This document shows, piece after piece, positions 23,329 through 35,845 of a stretch of DNA of 64,000 bases. The position numbers were made by a program, and so were the translations under genes. Origin of the DNA: Nicotiana tabacum. Lineage: Eukaryota > Streptophyta > Magnoliopsida > Solanales > Solanaceae. The stretch's first letter is position 1. Each line of letters begins with the position of its first letter. The stretch covers positions 102,714,411 to 102,778,410 of the forward strand of contig NC_134084.1 in NCBI RefSeq assembly GCF_000715075.1. Reading direction: 5' to 3'. The notes below the pieces were generated by a model. That model was not told the DNA's origin. It saw only the letters and a program-made list of their open reading frames with translations, and searched no databases.

Positions 23329-24154
23329 AACACCTCATTAAATGCTTCAATCAAACCCTTTTGTTTATCTAACATGAAAGTCCAAGTATAATCATCATTG
23401 ATCTCTAAGCCACTTCAAATAATTTAGAAACCAAACCCATGACTCAATTCTTTCCTTCTCCACAACTGCAGCTATTAGAAAGATATTATTATTAGGATCA
23501 ATTCCAATAGCTGTCAACAACTGAGTCCCATACATTGGACCATTAAGTCAACAACCATCTACTCCAACTATCCTTCTACAACCACTCTTGAAACCTTTCG
23601 TACAACCCCTAAAGCAAATATAGATTCTCTGAAATCTATTAGGTTTGTTAAGAACCTTATTTTCAACCAACTTCATATAGATAGAAGTATTTGGATTTGT
23701 CCTCCCAATTTCATTACAATAGTTCCACATTACCTTATATTAAGCATTTATATCTCCATCAATTATTTTGAGTTCCTTTTGCTTAGCTCTTCGATATTGA
23801 TGTAATGTCACATGAGCTCTTAGCTCCACACTCACATGATCTCTAAATTTCTTGACATTCCAATCTCTGTGCTTGCTAATGTCATCAAAATATCTTCTTG
23901 CAATGTAGGAAGAAATGATGGTTTTGTTCCTATGGTTCCATACTTTACAGCTATGACAATCATTGTATGTCTTCATTTGAAATGCACTATCCCTATGCAT
24001 TCGTGAAGCCATAATCTCCTATTCGCAATTTGAATGTGTGCAAATTGCTCTCACTCGTGTGTTGTCATTTTTGCGCCATTTTATGTATTTTTCTTGACTA
24101 ACTTCATGAATTATTACTGCATGTATGAATTCTCTCTTGTTTTCAAAGGTTAAC
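23329..24154 (-). pseudogene. MULE (MuDR-type) transposase fragment
   Basis: On the minus strand the N-terminal DNA-binding part reads LTFENKREFIHAVIIHEVSQ and KYIKWRKNDNTRVRAIC (24150-24030). The zinc-ribbon-like MKTYNDCHSCKVWNHRN part follows, and then the start of the MULE transposase domain: RGCTKGFKSGCRRIVGVDGC with the first catalytic Asp near 23555, and VVEKERIESWVWFLNYL near 23440. Stops lie near 24022, 23741 and 23548, and a frameshift near 23400. It is cut at 23329 by LTR B and at 24154 by LTR C, so it is the oldest layer here together with H. Neither terminal repeat of the MULE is visible. Confidence 0.85.
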
Positions 24155-24342
24155 TATCACGGACCAAATTTTTCACCTTCGGGACCGTGATGGCGCCTAA
24201 CATTGCACTCGTTAGGCAAGCCAATGTTACAGAATTTGTCACATTTTTCCTTTATCTTTTTATCATTAAAGTTTAACAAAACTAAATCAGCAGAAATAAA
24301 AGCGGAAGTACATGATTTAACTGATTACCCTTATACTATTAA

Positions 24343-24462
24343 GGCAAAATACATAAGTAGCCACCTGAACTATACACCAAACCTTTGTTACATACTTTCT
24401 GAGGACGAATATCATATTACACATGAAACCTTTCAAAATTGTGTCTAGTACACACTACTTTT
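24343..24462 (+). repeat. Left TIR of the non-autonomous MULE
   Basis: Begins GGCAAAATACATAAGTAGCC. It matches the reverse complement of 25275-25394 with a handful of mismatches. Confidence 0.92.
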
Positions 24463-25274
24463 GCTAGATGGCACACGTGTGTTTAACAAAAGACACTGAG
24501 CGCGTAAAACCTATGCATTATCTGTCCAAATCCTTATATACGCACACGTGTCCAAATCTTAATTGTTCTCCTTATTTTTCTTAAATTATTAGTTAAAAGA
24601 AAAGATAAAGATGTCCTTGCCTTCTTCCCCATTTGGAGCCCCCTACCATCTTGGGCATCCGGCGACAACCACAACATCATTTTCTCTCTCACGCCTCCCA
24701 TCTCCTCCCCCTTTCATCTCCTTTAAGTAGATCTCGATCATAACTCATAATGCCGGCGGCGACCTCAAGCAATGCCGAGACCTCTGTTGCCAGGTTGCTA
24801 CTTTCACTGTCAGTTCATGGCCGACGAGGTCATATTTTCTCCGACGGGGTAAAGCTCTCAGATCTCTCCGACAAGTTGGTGGTTCTTCGTTCAGATTTGG
24901 TCTCGTTTTGTTAAAATTGCAAACGATGGCGACCTCTATTTTCCGGCCACTGTTACAGTGGAAACACCCATCGGTAAAAATGGTATTTCTATAGCAAACA
25001 AAACCTAGAAACCAAAAAATGGTAATAAATTTTTAGAGTAAGGAGAAATAGTAGTAAATAAGAACAAAGATGATGAAGAAAGTGGGTCTTCATATAAAGA
25101 GAAGAATTGAAGTATGGTGTGGTGCCTCTGGTTCTTTCTGGAAGAGAAAGAGACTATGAAAGAGAAACTGGTCAACAGAAATTTAAGCATTTTTTTATTT
25201 AAAAAAATTATTAACACGTGGCATGATGTTATTGGTGCGTGACACTACACATATTCTGAGAAATTGGTCAAGAA

Positions 25275-25394
25275 AAAAGTAGTGTGTACTAGACACAATT
25301 TTGAAAGGTTTCGTGTGTAATATGATATTCGTCCTCAGAAAGTGTGTAATAAGGATTTGGTGTAAAGTTCAGGTGGCTACTTATGTATTTTGCC
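25275..25394 (-). repeat. Right TIR of the non-autonomous MULE
   Basis: Reverse-complement partner of 24343-24462, ending GGCTACTTATGTATTTTGCC at 25394. Confidence 0.92.
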
Positions 25395-25934
25395 TACTAT
25401 TAACAAAAGCCGAAATAGATACCACCCAGAAACTGTTGTCATAACTCACGAACATTCTATCAATATTACAAGTAATGGTTTGAAAGAAAATACATCTGTC
25501 TCGAAGAAAGTAAAACAGAAAATGAAGTAAGGATAGGAGGGGACGCTAGGGCCAGTGGACGCCTACAAGACTACCTTGGGTCTCCTTAGTGAAGTATCAG
25601 CAACCGATCTTTCGATTAGCCACTACCAGCTCCGAAATTTGCACCGAAAGTGCAGAGTGCAGTATCAGTATAATCGACCCCATGTACTGGTAAATGTCGA
25701 GCCTAACCTCGACGAAGTAGTGACGAGGCTATGGCGGGGCATAAACAATATATACCCTGCAACAGTTTATAATAGGGCAAAAAAGAAGATACAGGATGAA
25801 ATATGATAGTAACTTGCATTAAATAAACACGAAACCCAGTCATTCTACCAATACTCAGCTATAACCAATCCTCAAAAGAATTTTAACAACACAATAATGA
25901 ACCTTAGGAGAAGAAGAATACATAAACAACAATT

Positions 25935-26205
25935 GATGCGGTGTGCATCCCGATCCCACCATATAATCAATAAGAATATGAACATTCACCCTTATTACTC
26001 CTTGATGCAGCGTGCAACCCGATCCCACCAGTCCACCCTTATTACTCCTTAATATATCACCCTTATTCCTCCTGTTGTGGTGCGCAACCCAATCCCACCT
26101 GTCCACCCTTATTACTCCTTGTTGCAGCGTGCAACTCGATCCCACCAGACAATCCTATTTCACCATTATTCTTCTTGTTGTGCGGTGCAACCCGATCCTA
26201 TCATA
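25935..26205. repeat. Degenerate array of about 65 bp units in LTR C
   Basis: About five diverged copies of a unit containing GTGCAACCCGATCCCACC followed by CCACCCTTATTACTCCTTG. Confidence 0.8.
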
Positions 26206-26844
26206 TCAGTACCAATCACAAAAATAAAACAAGTATTTCACAGTTTAGCTCAAACGCCCCACAACACTCATACCTTAAATCATCACAACGGGAGGTCTAT
26301 ACCATTATGAAACTTCAACAATTAATACTACATAGCGAGACCAACTAACGTGTACCATTACGCATCAATCAACCAATGTAAACCAACAATATAATCTAAT
26401 GAAACTATGGAACAATTAATACCCTCAATAGAGACGATAATGTTTAACAAGAAGCAAGTAGACATGGAAGCATCAATAACAAGTAGCAGTTAAGACAGGG
26501 AAGCAATATATAAGGAAACAGGGAATGGAACATGCTAAATAGATAATTTAGCGGCGTATAGGTACTCGTCAGCATACCTATATGCCACACACATGGAATT
26601 TCACATAGCAAATAAGTCGAGAATCCCTAATCCCTCAAGTCAAGGTTAAACCAAACACTTACCTCAAGCCAACGAGTATTTCAAATCTCAATTACCGCTT
26701 TACCTCTCGATTCCACCACCAATCCACTCGTATCTATGCTTTGGGGAAGAACTTGCTCTAGGAAAATTGCCTATTGAAGTTTAGGTTTTGAAAAATGGGA
26801 GAATGAATGAAAAATCCCGTCTAAGTTATGTTTTGAACAGCTGC

Positions 26845-27185
26845 AGATGTCGCATTTGCGACCTGAGCTTCGCAAATGCGAAGCTCGCAATTGCGAAGGG
26901 GCTATCGCAATTGCGAAGCCTTCACAATTCCTGCTACCTTCGCAAATGCAAGAAAAGTGTCGCAATTGTGATCACTGACCTCGCAAATGCGAATAAAATA
27001 TCGCATTTGTGATCCATACCCCTCCCAGACTCCCTTCGCATTTGCGAAGGTTTGTTTGCATTTGCGAACTCTGCTGGCCCAGCCTTCTAATCACAATTGC
27101 GATGAAAGGCTCGCAAATATGGACCCTACAGGGCTCGCAATTGCAATGCCTAATCTTGCAATTGCGAGATCAGGGGCCTGCAACA
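26845..27185. repeat. TCGCAATTGCGA palindrome array in LTR C
   Basis: More than a dozen copies of TTCGCAAATGCGAA / TCGCAATTGCGA-type palindromes, about every 15-30 bp, in otherwise ordinary LTR sequence. Confidence 0.85.
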
Positions 27186-27970
27186 GCTGAAGCATACCAG
27201 CCATATTTTTCCTAAGTCTAAATCACTCCGTAGTCTATCCAAAACTGGTTTGGAGCCCTCGGGGCTCCAAACCAAACATACACACAAGTCTTAAAACATC
27301 ATATGAACTTGTTCATGCAATCAAATTGCCAAAATAACACCTATAACTACGAATTCAACACCAAATCACATGAAATTTTTAAGATAGTTTCAAAACTTCT
27401 ATTTTCTCAACCAAAGTCCGAATCGTTGTGTTGTAACTAAAACAACCAAAGGTGTGAATCGTTGTATTGTAAACAAAAAAACCAAAGGTTCGAATCATGT
27501 CAAATAAACTCCGTTTTTCACCAAATTTTACAGACATGATGTAATCATCATAGTAAACTTGTACCAGGCACCAGAACAAAAATACGGGCCTGATACTAAC
27601 GAGATCAAAAATTTACTAATTTCTCAAAATATTTGGAATTTCAGTGTAACAATTTTTCCCAAAAATTAATTTCTCGGGCTAGGGACCTCAAAATTCGATT
27701 TCGGCATATACCTAGGTCCCATATTTTACAATGGACCCTCCGGAAACATCAAAACACGGGTTCGGGTCCGTTTATTCAAAATGTTGACCGAAATCAACTA
27801 AAATCAACTTTTAAAGACAAAAATTATTATTTTCTCGAAATCGCATAACGGCTTTCCGGAATCGTGCCCGGACTGCACACACAAATCGAGGAGAGATAAA
27901 AGGAGGTTTCTAAGACCACGGAACACGGATTCGACTTCTAAAACAAGAGATGACCCTTTGGGTCATCACA

Positions 27971-27986
27971 TTCTCAACCTCTAAAA
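27971..27986 (-). other. Polypurine tract of element C
   Basis: Minus strand TTTTAGAGGTTGAGAA, immediately before LTR start TGTGATG. Confidence 0.75.
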
Positions 27987-28014
27987 CAACCGTTCATCCT
28001 CGAACGGACATAGA

Positions 28015-31000
28015 AAAGTACCTGAGTCGGTAAAAGATGGGGATATCTGCTCCGCATATCCAACGTGGACTCCTAGGTAGCTGCCTCAACAGGCTGACCT
28101 CTCCACTGCACACGAACCGAAGGATAACTCTTTGATATCAACTGACGAACCTGGCGGTTTAGAATAGCTATCGGCTCATCCACGTAGGTCAAATCCTTGT
28201 CCAACTGGACAGTGCTGAAATCTAACACGTGGGACGGATCGACGTGATACTTCTGAAGCATGGACACATGAAATACTGGATGTACTAATGATAAACCTGG
28301 CGGCAACGCAAGTCTGTAAGCCACCTCTCCTACTCGATCAAGGATCTCAAAAGGTCCGATAAACCTAGGGCTTAACTTTCCCTTCTTCCCAAATCTCATC
28401 ACACCCTTCATGAGCGACACTCGAAGCAACACCCACTCTCCAACCATGAATGCCACATCACGAACCTTACGGTCGGCAAAACTTTTTTGCCTGGACTGAG
28501 CGGTATGAAGTCTATCCTGAATGATCTTAACCTTATCTAAGGCATCCTGTACTAAATCTTTACACAACAACCGAGCCTCCCCCGGCTTAAACCACCCAAT
28601 CGGCGATCGACACCGTCTACCATACAATGCCTCATAGGGAGCCATTTGGATGCTCGACTAATAATTATTGTTGTAGGCAAACTCCACTAACGGCAAAAAC
28701 TGATCCCAAGAACCTCCAAAGTCAACAACACATGCACAAAGCATATCCTCCAAAATCTGAATGGTACGCTCGAACTGTCTATCTGTCTAAGGATGAAATA
28801 TTGTGCTCAACTCGACCCGCATGCCCAACTCACTTTGTAATACCCTCCAGAAATGTGAGGTAAACTACGTACCTTGGTCAGAAATGATAGATACGGGCAC
28901 ACCATGAAGACGGACGATCTCACAGATAAAGATCTCTGCCAACTGCTTTGAAGAATAGGAAACTGCCATAGGAATGAAATGCGCTAACTTAGTCAGCCTA
29001 TCCACAATAACCCATACTGCATCGAACTTCCTCTGAGTCTGTGGGAGTCCAACAATGAAGTCCATAGTGATACGCTTCCACTCCCACTCAAGAATCTCAA
29101 TCTGCTGAAGCAAACCACTAGGTCTCTGATGCTCGTACTTTACCTGCTGACAATTCAAACACTAAGCTACATGTGCAAAAATATCCTTTTTCATCCTCCT
29201 CTACCAATAATACTGTCGCAAGTCTTGATACATCTTCGCGGTGCCCGGATGAATAGAATACCGAGAACTATGCGCCTCCTGTAGAATCAACTCACGAAGT
29301 CTATCCACATTAGGCACGCAAACACGACCCTGCATCCTCAAAACTCCATCATCTCCAACTGTAACCTGCTTGGCACCACCGTGCCACACTGTGTCCCTAA
29401 GGACAAGAAAAGGGTCATCATACTGTCGCTCCCTGATACGCTCAAACAATGACGACCGAGCGACTATGCAAGCTAAAACACGACTGGGCTCAGAAATATC
29501 CAACCTCACAAACTGATTGGCCAAAGCCTGAACATCTAATGCAAGTGGTCACTCACCGACTGGAATATGCAAGGCTACCCATACTAGCTGACTTCCTACT
29601 CAAAGCATCGGCCACCACATTGGCCTTCCCGGTATGATATAAGATGGTGATATCATAGTCTTTCAATAGCTCCAACCACCTTCGCTGCCTCAAATTGAGC
29701 TCCTTCTGCTTGAACAAATACTGCAAACTCTTACAATCTATAAACACCTCACACGACATGCCATATAGATAATGCCTTCAAATCTTCAGTAAGTGAACAA
29801 TGGCTGCTAGCTCCAAATAATAAACTGGATAATTCTTCTGGTGAATATTCAACTTCCACAAAGCATATACAATAAACTTGCCATTTTGCATCAACACCGC
29901 ACCAAGTCCAATATAATATACGTCACAATATACTGTATATGGCCCTAAACCTGTGGGCAATACCAACACCGACACCGTAGTTAAAGCTGTCTTGAGTTTC
30001 TGAAAGATCGCCTCACACTCGTCCGACCACCTAAATGGGGCACCCTTTTGGGTCAACCTGGTCATCGAGGCAGCTATAGATGAAAATCCCTCAACAAACT
30101 GACGGTAATAACCCGCCAACTCCAAAAAACTCTGGATCTCTATAGCTGGTGTGGGTCTAGGCAACTCCTTGATTGCCCCAATCTTCTTAGGATCCATCTG
30201 AATACCATATACTAATACAATGTGGCCCAATAAAGTAACTGAACTCAACCAAAACTCACATTTCGAAAACTTAGCATATAACTGGTTGTCTCTCAATGTC
30301 TGAAGAACGATCCGATGATGCTCCTCGTGCTCCTCTCGGTTGCGGGAGTAGATCAAGATATCATCAATGAAAACAATCACGAAGGAATCTAGATAGGGCT
30401 TGAACACCCGGTTCATCAAATCCATGAATGTTGTTGGGGCATTTGTCAACCCAAATGACATCACTAGAAACTTATAATGCCCATACTGAGTGCGAAAAGT
30501 TTTCTTAGGGACATTGGATGCCCTAATCCTCAACTGATGGTAGCCAGATCTCAAATCAATCTTCGAAAATACTTTGGCACCCTGAAGCTGATCAAATAAA
30601 TCATCAATTCTCGGCAATGGATACTTGTTCTTGATGGTGACTATGTTCAACTGCCGATAGTCTATGCACATCCTCATCGACCCATCCTTCTCCTTTACAA
30701 ATAACACTGGCGCACCCCAGGGCGAGACACTAGGTCTAATAAAGCCCTTATCAAGCAAGTCTTGCAACTGCTCCTTCAACTCCGATGGGGCCATGTGGTA
30801 CGACAGAATAAAAATGGGCAGAATTCTCGGTTCCAAATCAATGCAAAAGTCAATATCCTTGTCGGGTGGCATCCCCGGCAGGTGTGCAGGAAAAACCTCT
30901 GGAAACTCCCGAACAACTAGCACATAATTCATAGAAGGAATCTCAGCACTAGAATCACGAATATAAGCCAAATAAGCCAAACACCCTTATCGACCATGCA

Positions 31001-31440
31001 CCGAGCCTTCATATAAGAGATAACTCTGCTGGTAAAATGAATAGGAGTCCCTCTCCACTTTAATCGAGTCAAAGCCGGCAATTCTAAGGTCACAGTCTTG
31101 GCGTGACAATCCAATATAGCATGATAAGGTGACAGTCAATTCATCCCCAAAAGGACATCAAAATCAACCATATCAAGAAGTAGGAGATCTACTCTAGTCT
31201 CAAGACCCCCAATAACAACCACACACGAATGACAAACACGATCTATAATAATAAAATCCCCTACCGGTATGGACACATATACGGGAGCACTCAAAGAATC
31301 GTGAGGCACAACCAAATATGAAGCAAAATAAAATGACACATAGAAGTATGTAGATCCTAGATCAAATAGAATTGAAGCATCTCTACTACAAACCAAAATA
31401 GTACCTATGATAACTACATCGGAGGACTCAGCCTCAGGCC
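28015..31440 (-). pseudogene. pol: pol of element C (PR-RT-RH-IN-chromodomain), broken
   Basis: Protease at 31396-31136 with ILFDLGSTYFYVS (DLG where DPG/DSG is usual) and DVLLGMN. RT at 30980-29900 is largely open over 400 codons: [35 protein letters not shown], and catalytic FIDDILIYS near 30360. RNase H runs about 29960-29550. Integrase runs 29520-28200: [58 protein letters not shown], and an intact ERTIQILEDML that keeps the DDE glutamate. The chromodomain follows at about 28200-28020 and is cut by TAG 28073-28075. Other stops lie near 29165, 28860, 28790 and 28665. Less decayed than the pol of element 1. Confidence 0.9.
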
Positions 31441-31863
31441 TGGCTGGGAAAGCATAACATCAGGTCTAGGCCACACTACCCTAAACCATTTCTCTGGGAC
31501 AGCCTCCTACTGGCTGGCCTCCACCTATAGAGGTCTAGCCTCCACCTCTAACGGTCTAATCTCCACCTCTAGCGGGCTAACTCCTACCTCGGGCTCCTTG
31601 ACCCCTACCTCTAGCTGGCTGCGCAGGTGATGCCGGAATCATGGCACGAGAACTCTGCTGCTGTGATTGAACACCCACTAATCTCAGACAGGTCTTCCAG
31701 ATGTGCCTATACTCACCACACTCAAAACATCCATTTAAATACTGCGATTGAGGAAACTAAGACTGACCCTGACGGGTCAGCTGACCACGATAATAACTCT
31801 GAAGAGGAGGTGCTCTGATGGGAGCTGGCGGTGCACTATAAGCTGGCGGCCCTAAAGGAGGTA
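31441..31863 (-). pseudogene. gag C-terminal fragment of element C
   Basis: Minus-strand frame with a CCHC zinc knuckle CFECGEYRHIWKTC (about 31740-31690) and then an Arg/Gly-rich stretch with several TAG stops. The upstream gag is lost where the LTR of D begins. Confidence 0.75.
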
Positions 31864-34800
31864 TGTCACACCTCCTTTTTTACACACCCGAAAGGTATAT
31901 AAGGGAGTTTTTCCACTTTAAGTGACATTATTCGAAATAGGATTAGTTATTCAATTCAGAGTCGCCACTTGGGATAGTTTATTTGGTGTCCCAAGTCACC
32001 GGTTTATTTTAAATCCCAAATTGAGGAAATTTCGACTTTCCTTTTGAAGTCTGCGAATCAGAAATTCTGAATAAAGAATTCTGTTAATTCTAGGGAAGGT
32101 GTTAGGCACCCCTGGATTTCGTGGTTCTAGCACAGTCGCTTAAACTATCCTAATTGGCCTGTTATCTGATTTTAGCACATGTTTTAGCCTATGGTATAAT
32201 TTTAGTTTATTAACCGCTTTTAATTAATTTTAAGAAAGATTTAATGTCGTCTAAAACATGTCTTTAGATTGTGTCACATGAAATACACCCGCAATCCGAA
32301 ACACATTTTATTCAACGTTATTAAGAATTGGATTTGGGTCACATGAAATGCACACCCGAGTTTAGGAAGGTAATATTATTAAAATTACGTGCCTAAAGCA
32401 ACTATGCGTTTTAACTTTGTGAGGGCCATGGGCAATCTGCTAAATGGCATGCCTCGAATTCTAAGGATTTCAAAAGAAATAATTAAATGAGGGCCACACA
32501 TTTGGGATTTTTTTTGGCGCGGCGCACCTCAATTCCAATTCTAAGAGGATCTTGGACTAAATTTTGAGAGGGCCATAAACTATGTCTTATCTAATATAGC
32601 TCACCTCCCAAATATTTAAAGCGACTTTAATTAATTAAAGGGAACGATTTATCAAAACCTTGTACCAAGAAATTGAACTACTTTTAAAGCTAACAGATCA
32701 TTTGGAGAATACTCTTGGGCTCGAACCACTAATCCTATACGTAAGGATATGCAAATGATTTCCAACTCAGGGCCAAACATGAGCCCGAATCCTTGGGAAG
32801 ACGGGCATCAGCAGAAAACAGGACTCTATGTCGAGTCCTTGAGCTTGCAAACATCATATTATTTAAAGCAAGCAAAGTGAGTCCAATTCTTAAGTTTTGC
32901 AAGTCAATTCGAGTCCCATGGGCCCGAACAACACTGACTTTATGACTTAATTCACAATTAAAACCAAACGACACTCAATGCTTAATCCACCCAATTCCAA
33001 TAAACTCAAGTTAATTTTAAAACAAACTATGGCTTCTGTTTGATATGAAATCAGATTGGTAATGTAAAGATGCATGGACAAACTGAGCAAGCATGAAAAA
33101 ACAAACTTGATTTAATTTGTGACTCTTACCACAAGGATCTGTATACTTTGGTTCAAACTTATAACCAAACCCTTGCATGTTCAAACAAACCAAACTTCAT
33201 TTTTCAAGAAAATACACATACTCAACCATATTAAGTATCAACAGATGTGCACCAGCCAGGATACTAATCCTAAATTTCAATTTCAAGAATGAGTAACTAC
33301 ACTTTTCAATCAAACACACTCCAACCCTTTAAGAAACAAAATGATAAGTTAAGAGTTAAAAGTGACAGAGCTTAACCACGTGAATGAATACATCCTCCAC
33401 TAAGCACGGATTATCTTGTAAACCAAACGCATCCAGACAAGTAAGGGCAACATGGGATTTTCTTGCAAATCCATCCCAAACAATGAAAATATACATGAAC
33501 TCATACGATTCTCAATAACATACATAAAAATGGTAGGTCACATACAGGCTAAATTAATACGGCATTCTTCAAAGCATAACTACTATTTAATATCAAAAAC
33601 TCATAGGCATCTTGAACTTCCTATTGATTTCAAGGCTTCAAACTCACATGTCATATATTCATAGATCTAAGGAGTACCTGGAAAGGAAAAGAAATAAGAG
33701 GAGAAAGGGTCAGCAATAGCAGCTAACAGAGATCAGCTAGAAACAGCCAATGGAACAGTAGAATCAGCTTCAAATGGACATTGACCCAGCAACTTCAACC
33801 CAGACTCTAATGACTCGAATTCAAACCATTTTTTACCCCGAAAAAATAAGAATTGTTCAGTAATGGAAGAACTGAAACTTCAAAACCACAAAGAAGTCTA
33901 ATGGAACAGTGTTTTACTAAACTTTTTCAGCCGTTTCTTCCTTTTGATTTTCTACCCCATATCTAAAAAAAATCCCCCTTCAGCTCTCTTTAGCAATGCC
34001 TTTATAAGCAAGCTACTAGGGCAGCTGAAATAGTTAAAATTTACCCTTTGGACCTTTCTCAATTTTTATTTTTACTACTTAGTCCCTAAATTATTGACTT
34101 GCTTGCCAAGCAAGTTTTTTTTTGCAGCTTCTGAGAAGCTTCCTAAGCAGTTATTGCAAGATTCCCTAAGTGAACTACCCCAATTACCCCTTAGTTACCC
34201 TGAAAATTACCCTTGGACTCAAATGGGTCATGGGTCTAACTTGACCCAATTTTCTAAACCCAAAGTGAGTCGGACTTTAACCCAAGCCCAACCCCACAGA
34301 ATCAGGAGCCCAAACAGCTTCAATTGGCATTTGCTCCATTATCGAATTGCAACCCACAATAGCACACACTGACAATTGAAAGAAGTTAGCCTAAATGACT
34401 TACTAATCTAACATTAACCCAAACTAACCACTTTAAGTTAATTAGCTTACTGCCTATTTAGAAAACAAAAACCATTTGCTCATGCATGACTCAAAGAAAT
34501 TCCGGGACAAAATAAAAAGAAGAGAAGAAGGAACAGAGCATGGAAAAAGAACACTGAAGGAAATATTAAACAAAAAACAAAAGAAAAGATACCTATTACA
34601 GTTCAGACCAAGAAGAGATAGGCGTGAATCTTCAAATCTCCGAATTTCCTGTCAAATATGATATTAATTGCATGTTCTCATAGAAAACAAACGAATAAAA
34701 TCATATTAGACCCGAATCGTCTGCAGAATCTCGATTGGGGTTCTAGGGTTCGACTTTGTGATCTAATATTTGAAGAATTCTAGAACGATTCGAAGGAAAA

Positions 34801-35663
34801 GAAACACAGATTGAGGAAGAGGATGTGAGGGGGATTCTATGGTGTTATTTTGGTGGTGGTTGGTGGTGGCACCGCCACCCTCAGGTGGGGGATTTCAAGG
34901 GCGGCTGGCTAGGGTTCGGAGTTTGGTTTGAGTCTCTGAAGGGTGTGAGAGAGATGAGAGATGGGGGTAGGGGGGACGTTTGGACATATTTATATTTATT
35001 GAGTTCCCAGTTCCTGATCGTTGGATTAGTGAGATCCAACGGTCGTGATTAGTAGAGGGCAAAACGGGGTCGTTTGGATGGGAAGGAGGGCTGGACCGGG
35101 TTAAAATTGGGGTTGGGCCGGATATTTAGGTTGTTTTGGACGGGTTTCACGAAAAATTCACTTGGGCTTGGGGTAGATGGGATTAAAACAGCCCAAAATT
35201 ACAGATTTTTCTTTTATTCTTTTTTCTTTTTATTTCTAATTTTCCTTTCCTTTTCCAAATTAAAATAAACCTAAACTATCGTCTAAAAACTAAATTAACC
35301 TAATAAATTATATTAAAAACTCAATATAATATTTACAAAATTAAATAACTCCTAAATTAAAAGAAAAGCTATAAAAATTAAAATTAAAGAGTTAAAATGC
35401 AATATGAACTATTTTTGTGATTTTTGTAACGTAAACTAATTTTCTAATTAATCTGAAAATATAAAATTAAATCCTAAATGCAAATGCAATATTTTTTTGT
35501 ATTTTTTTTTTATGATTTAAATAAGATTAAACATGCACACGAAAATGCAAACAATCAGAAAAATTCTACAGCAATTCCTAGAATAACAAATAATTAAAAG
35601 AAAATTTAATTCTTTGGAATTCTGTAGGAGTAATTCATGTGAGGCAAAAATCGCGTGCTTACA
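31864..35663 (-). repeat. 3' LTR of element D (3.8 kb)
   Basis: Starts TGTAAGCACGCG at 35663 and ends GGAGGTGTGACA at 31864. Its U5-like end (about 31900-32160) is shared with the LTRs of E and F. No gene is seen in it; it holds only short open frames. Confidence 0.85.
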
Positions 35664-35676
35664 GCTGCCCCATTTT
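35664..35676 (-). other. Polypurine tract of element D
   Basis: Minus strand AAAATGGGGCAGC directly before LTR start TGTAAGC. Elements E and F have related tracts in the same place. Confidence 0.75.
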
Positions 35677-35776
35677 GCTCGGAAACACGAAGAGTTTTCG
35701 GGCAAAGATAAAATGAGCAATTATGAGGGATTTTTGCCCGTTTGAACTCCATGAGAAGCATTTTTTGAAAAGAGTC

Positions 35777-35845
35777 TGACCGAACCTTGCTTCAAGGTTG
35801 TCTGCAAATCCTTGGCTATAAAGGAATCAGGTCAGTGTAGTTCTG
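35777..35845 (-). other. Conserved Tat stem motif, copy in D near the polypurine tract
   Basis: Minus strand GAACTAC..CTGATTC..GGAT..GGTTCGGTC layout. Arms CTACA (35836-35840) and TGCAG (35802-35806) pair with one mismatch; this is the weakest copy. Confidence 0.6.

Larger units (their letters stand above)
24343..25394. mobile_element. Non-autonomous MULE with 120 bp TIRs
   Basis: Long terminal inverted repeats flank a 1052 bp element. The 9 bp direct duplication TACTATTAA lies on both sides (24334-24342 and 25395-25403), the size typical of Mutator-like transposons. The interior is GC-richer at 24640-24980 and rich in GGCGAC/CCGACG, with a 54-codon frame at about 24751 (MPAATSSNAETSVARLLLSL). 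It has no transposase. A captured host fragment (Pack-MULE style) is possible but I cannot name the source. Confidence 0.9.
24155..27970 (-). repeat. 3' LTR of element C (about 2.75 kb plus a 1.06 kb insertion)
   Basis: Starts TGTGATGACCC at 27970 after the polypurine tract. The first bases form a perfect inverted repeat, GATGACCC-AAA-GGGTCATC. The left end reads TATCACGGACC on the + strand, expected to be TGTCAC, so the terminal base has mutated. It is interrupted by the non-autonomous MULE at 24343-25394. No gene is recognised in it. Confidence 0.82.
24155..31863 (-). mobile_element. Element C: Ty3/gypsy chromovirus, truncated
   Basis: Minus-strand element: gag end, protease, RT, RNase H, integrase, chromodomain remnant, polypurine tract, 3' LTR (27970 to 24155). 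Its 5' portion is cut at 31863 by the LTR of element D. Same clade as element 1 by domain order and motif similarity, but its LTR is different. It is inserted into the MULE gene at 24154/24155. Confidence 0.9.
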
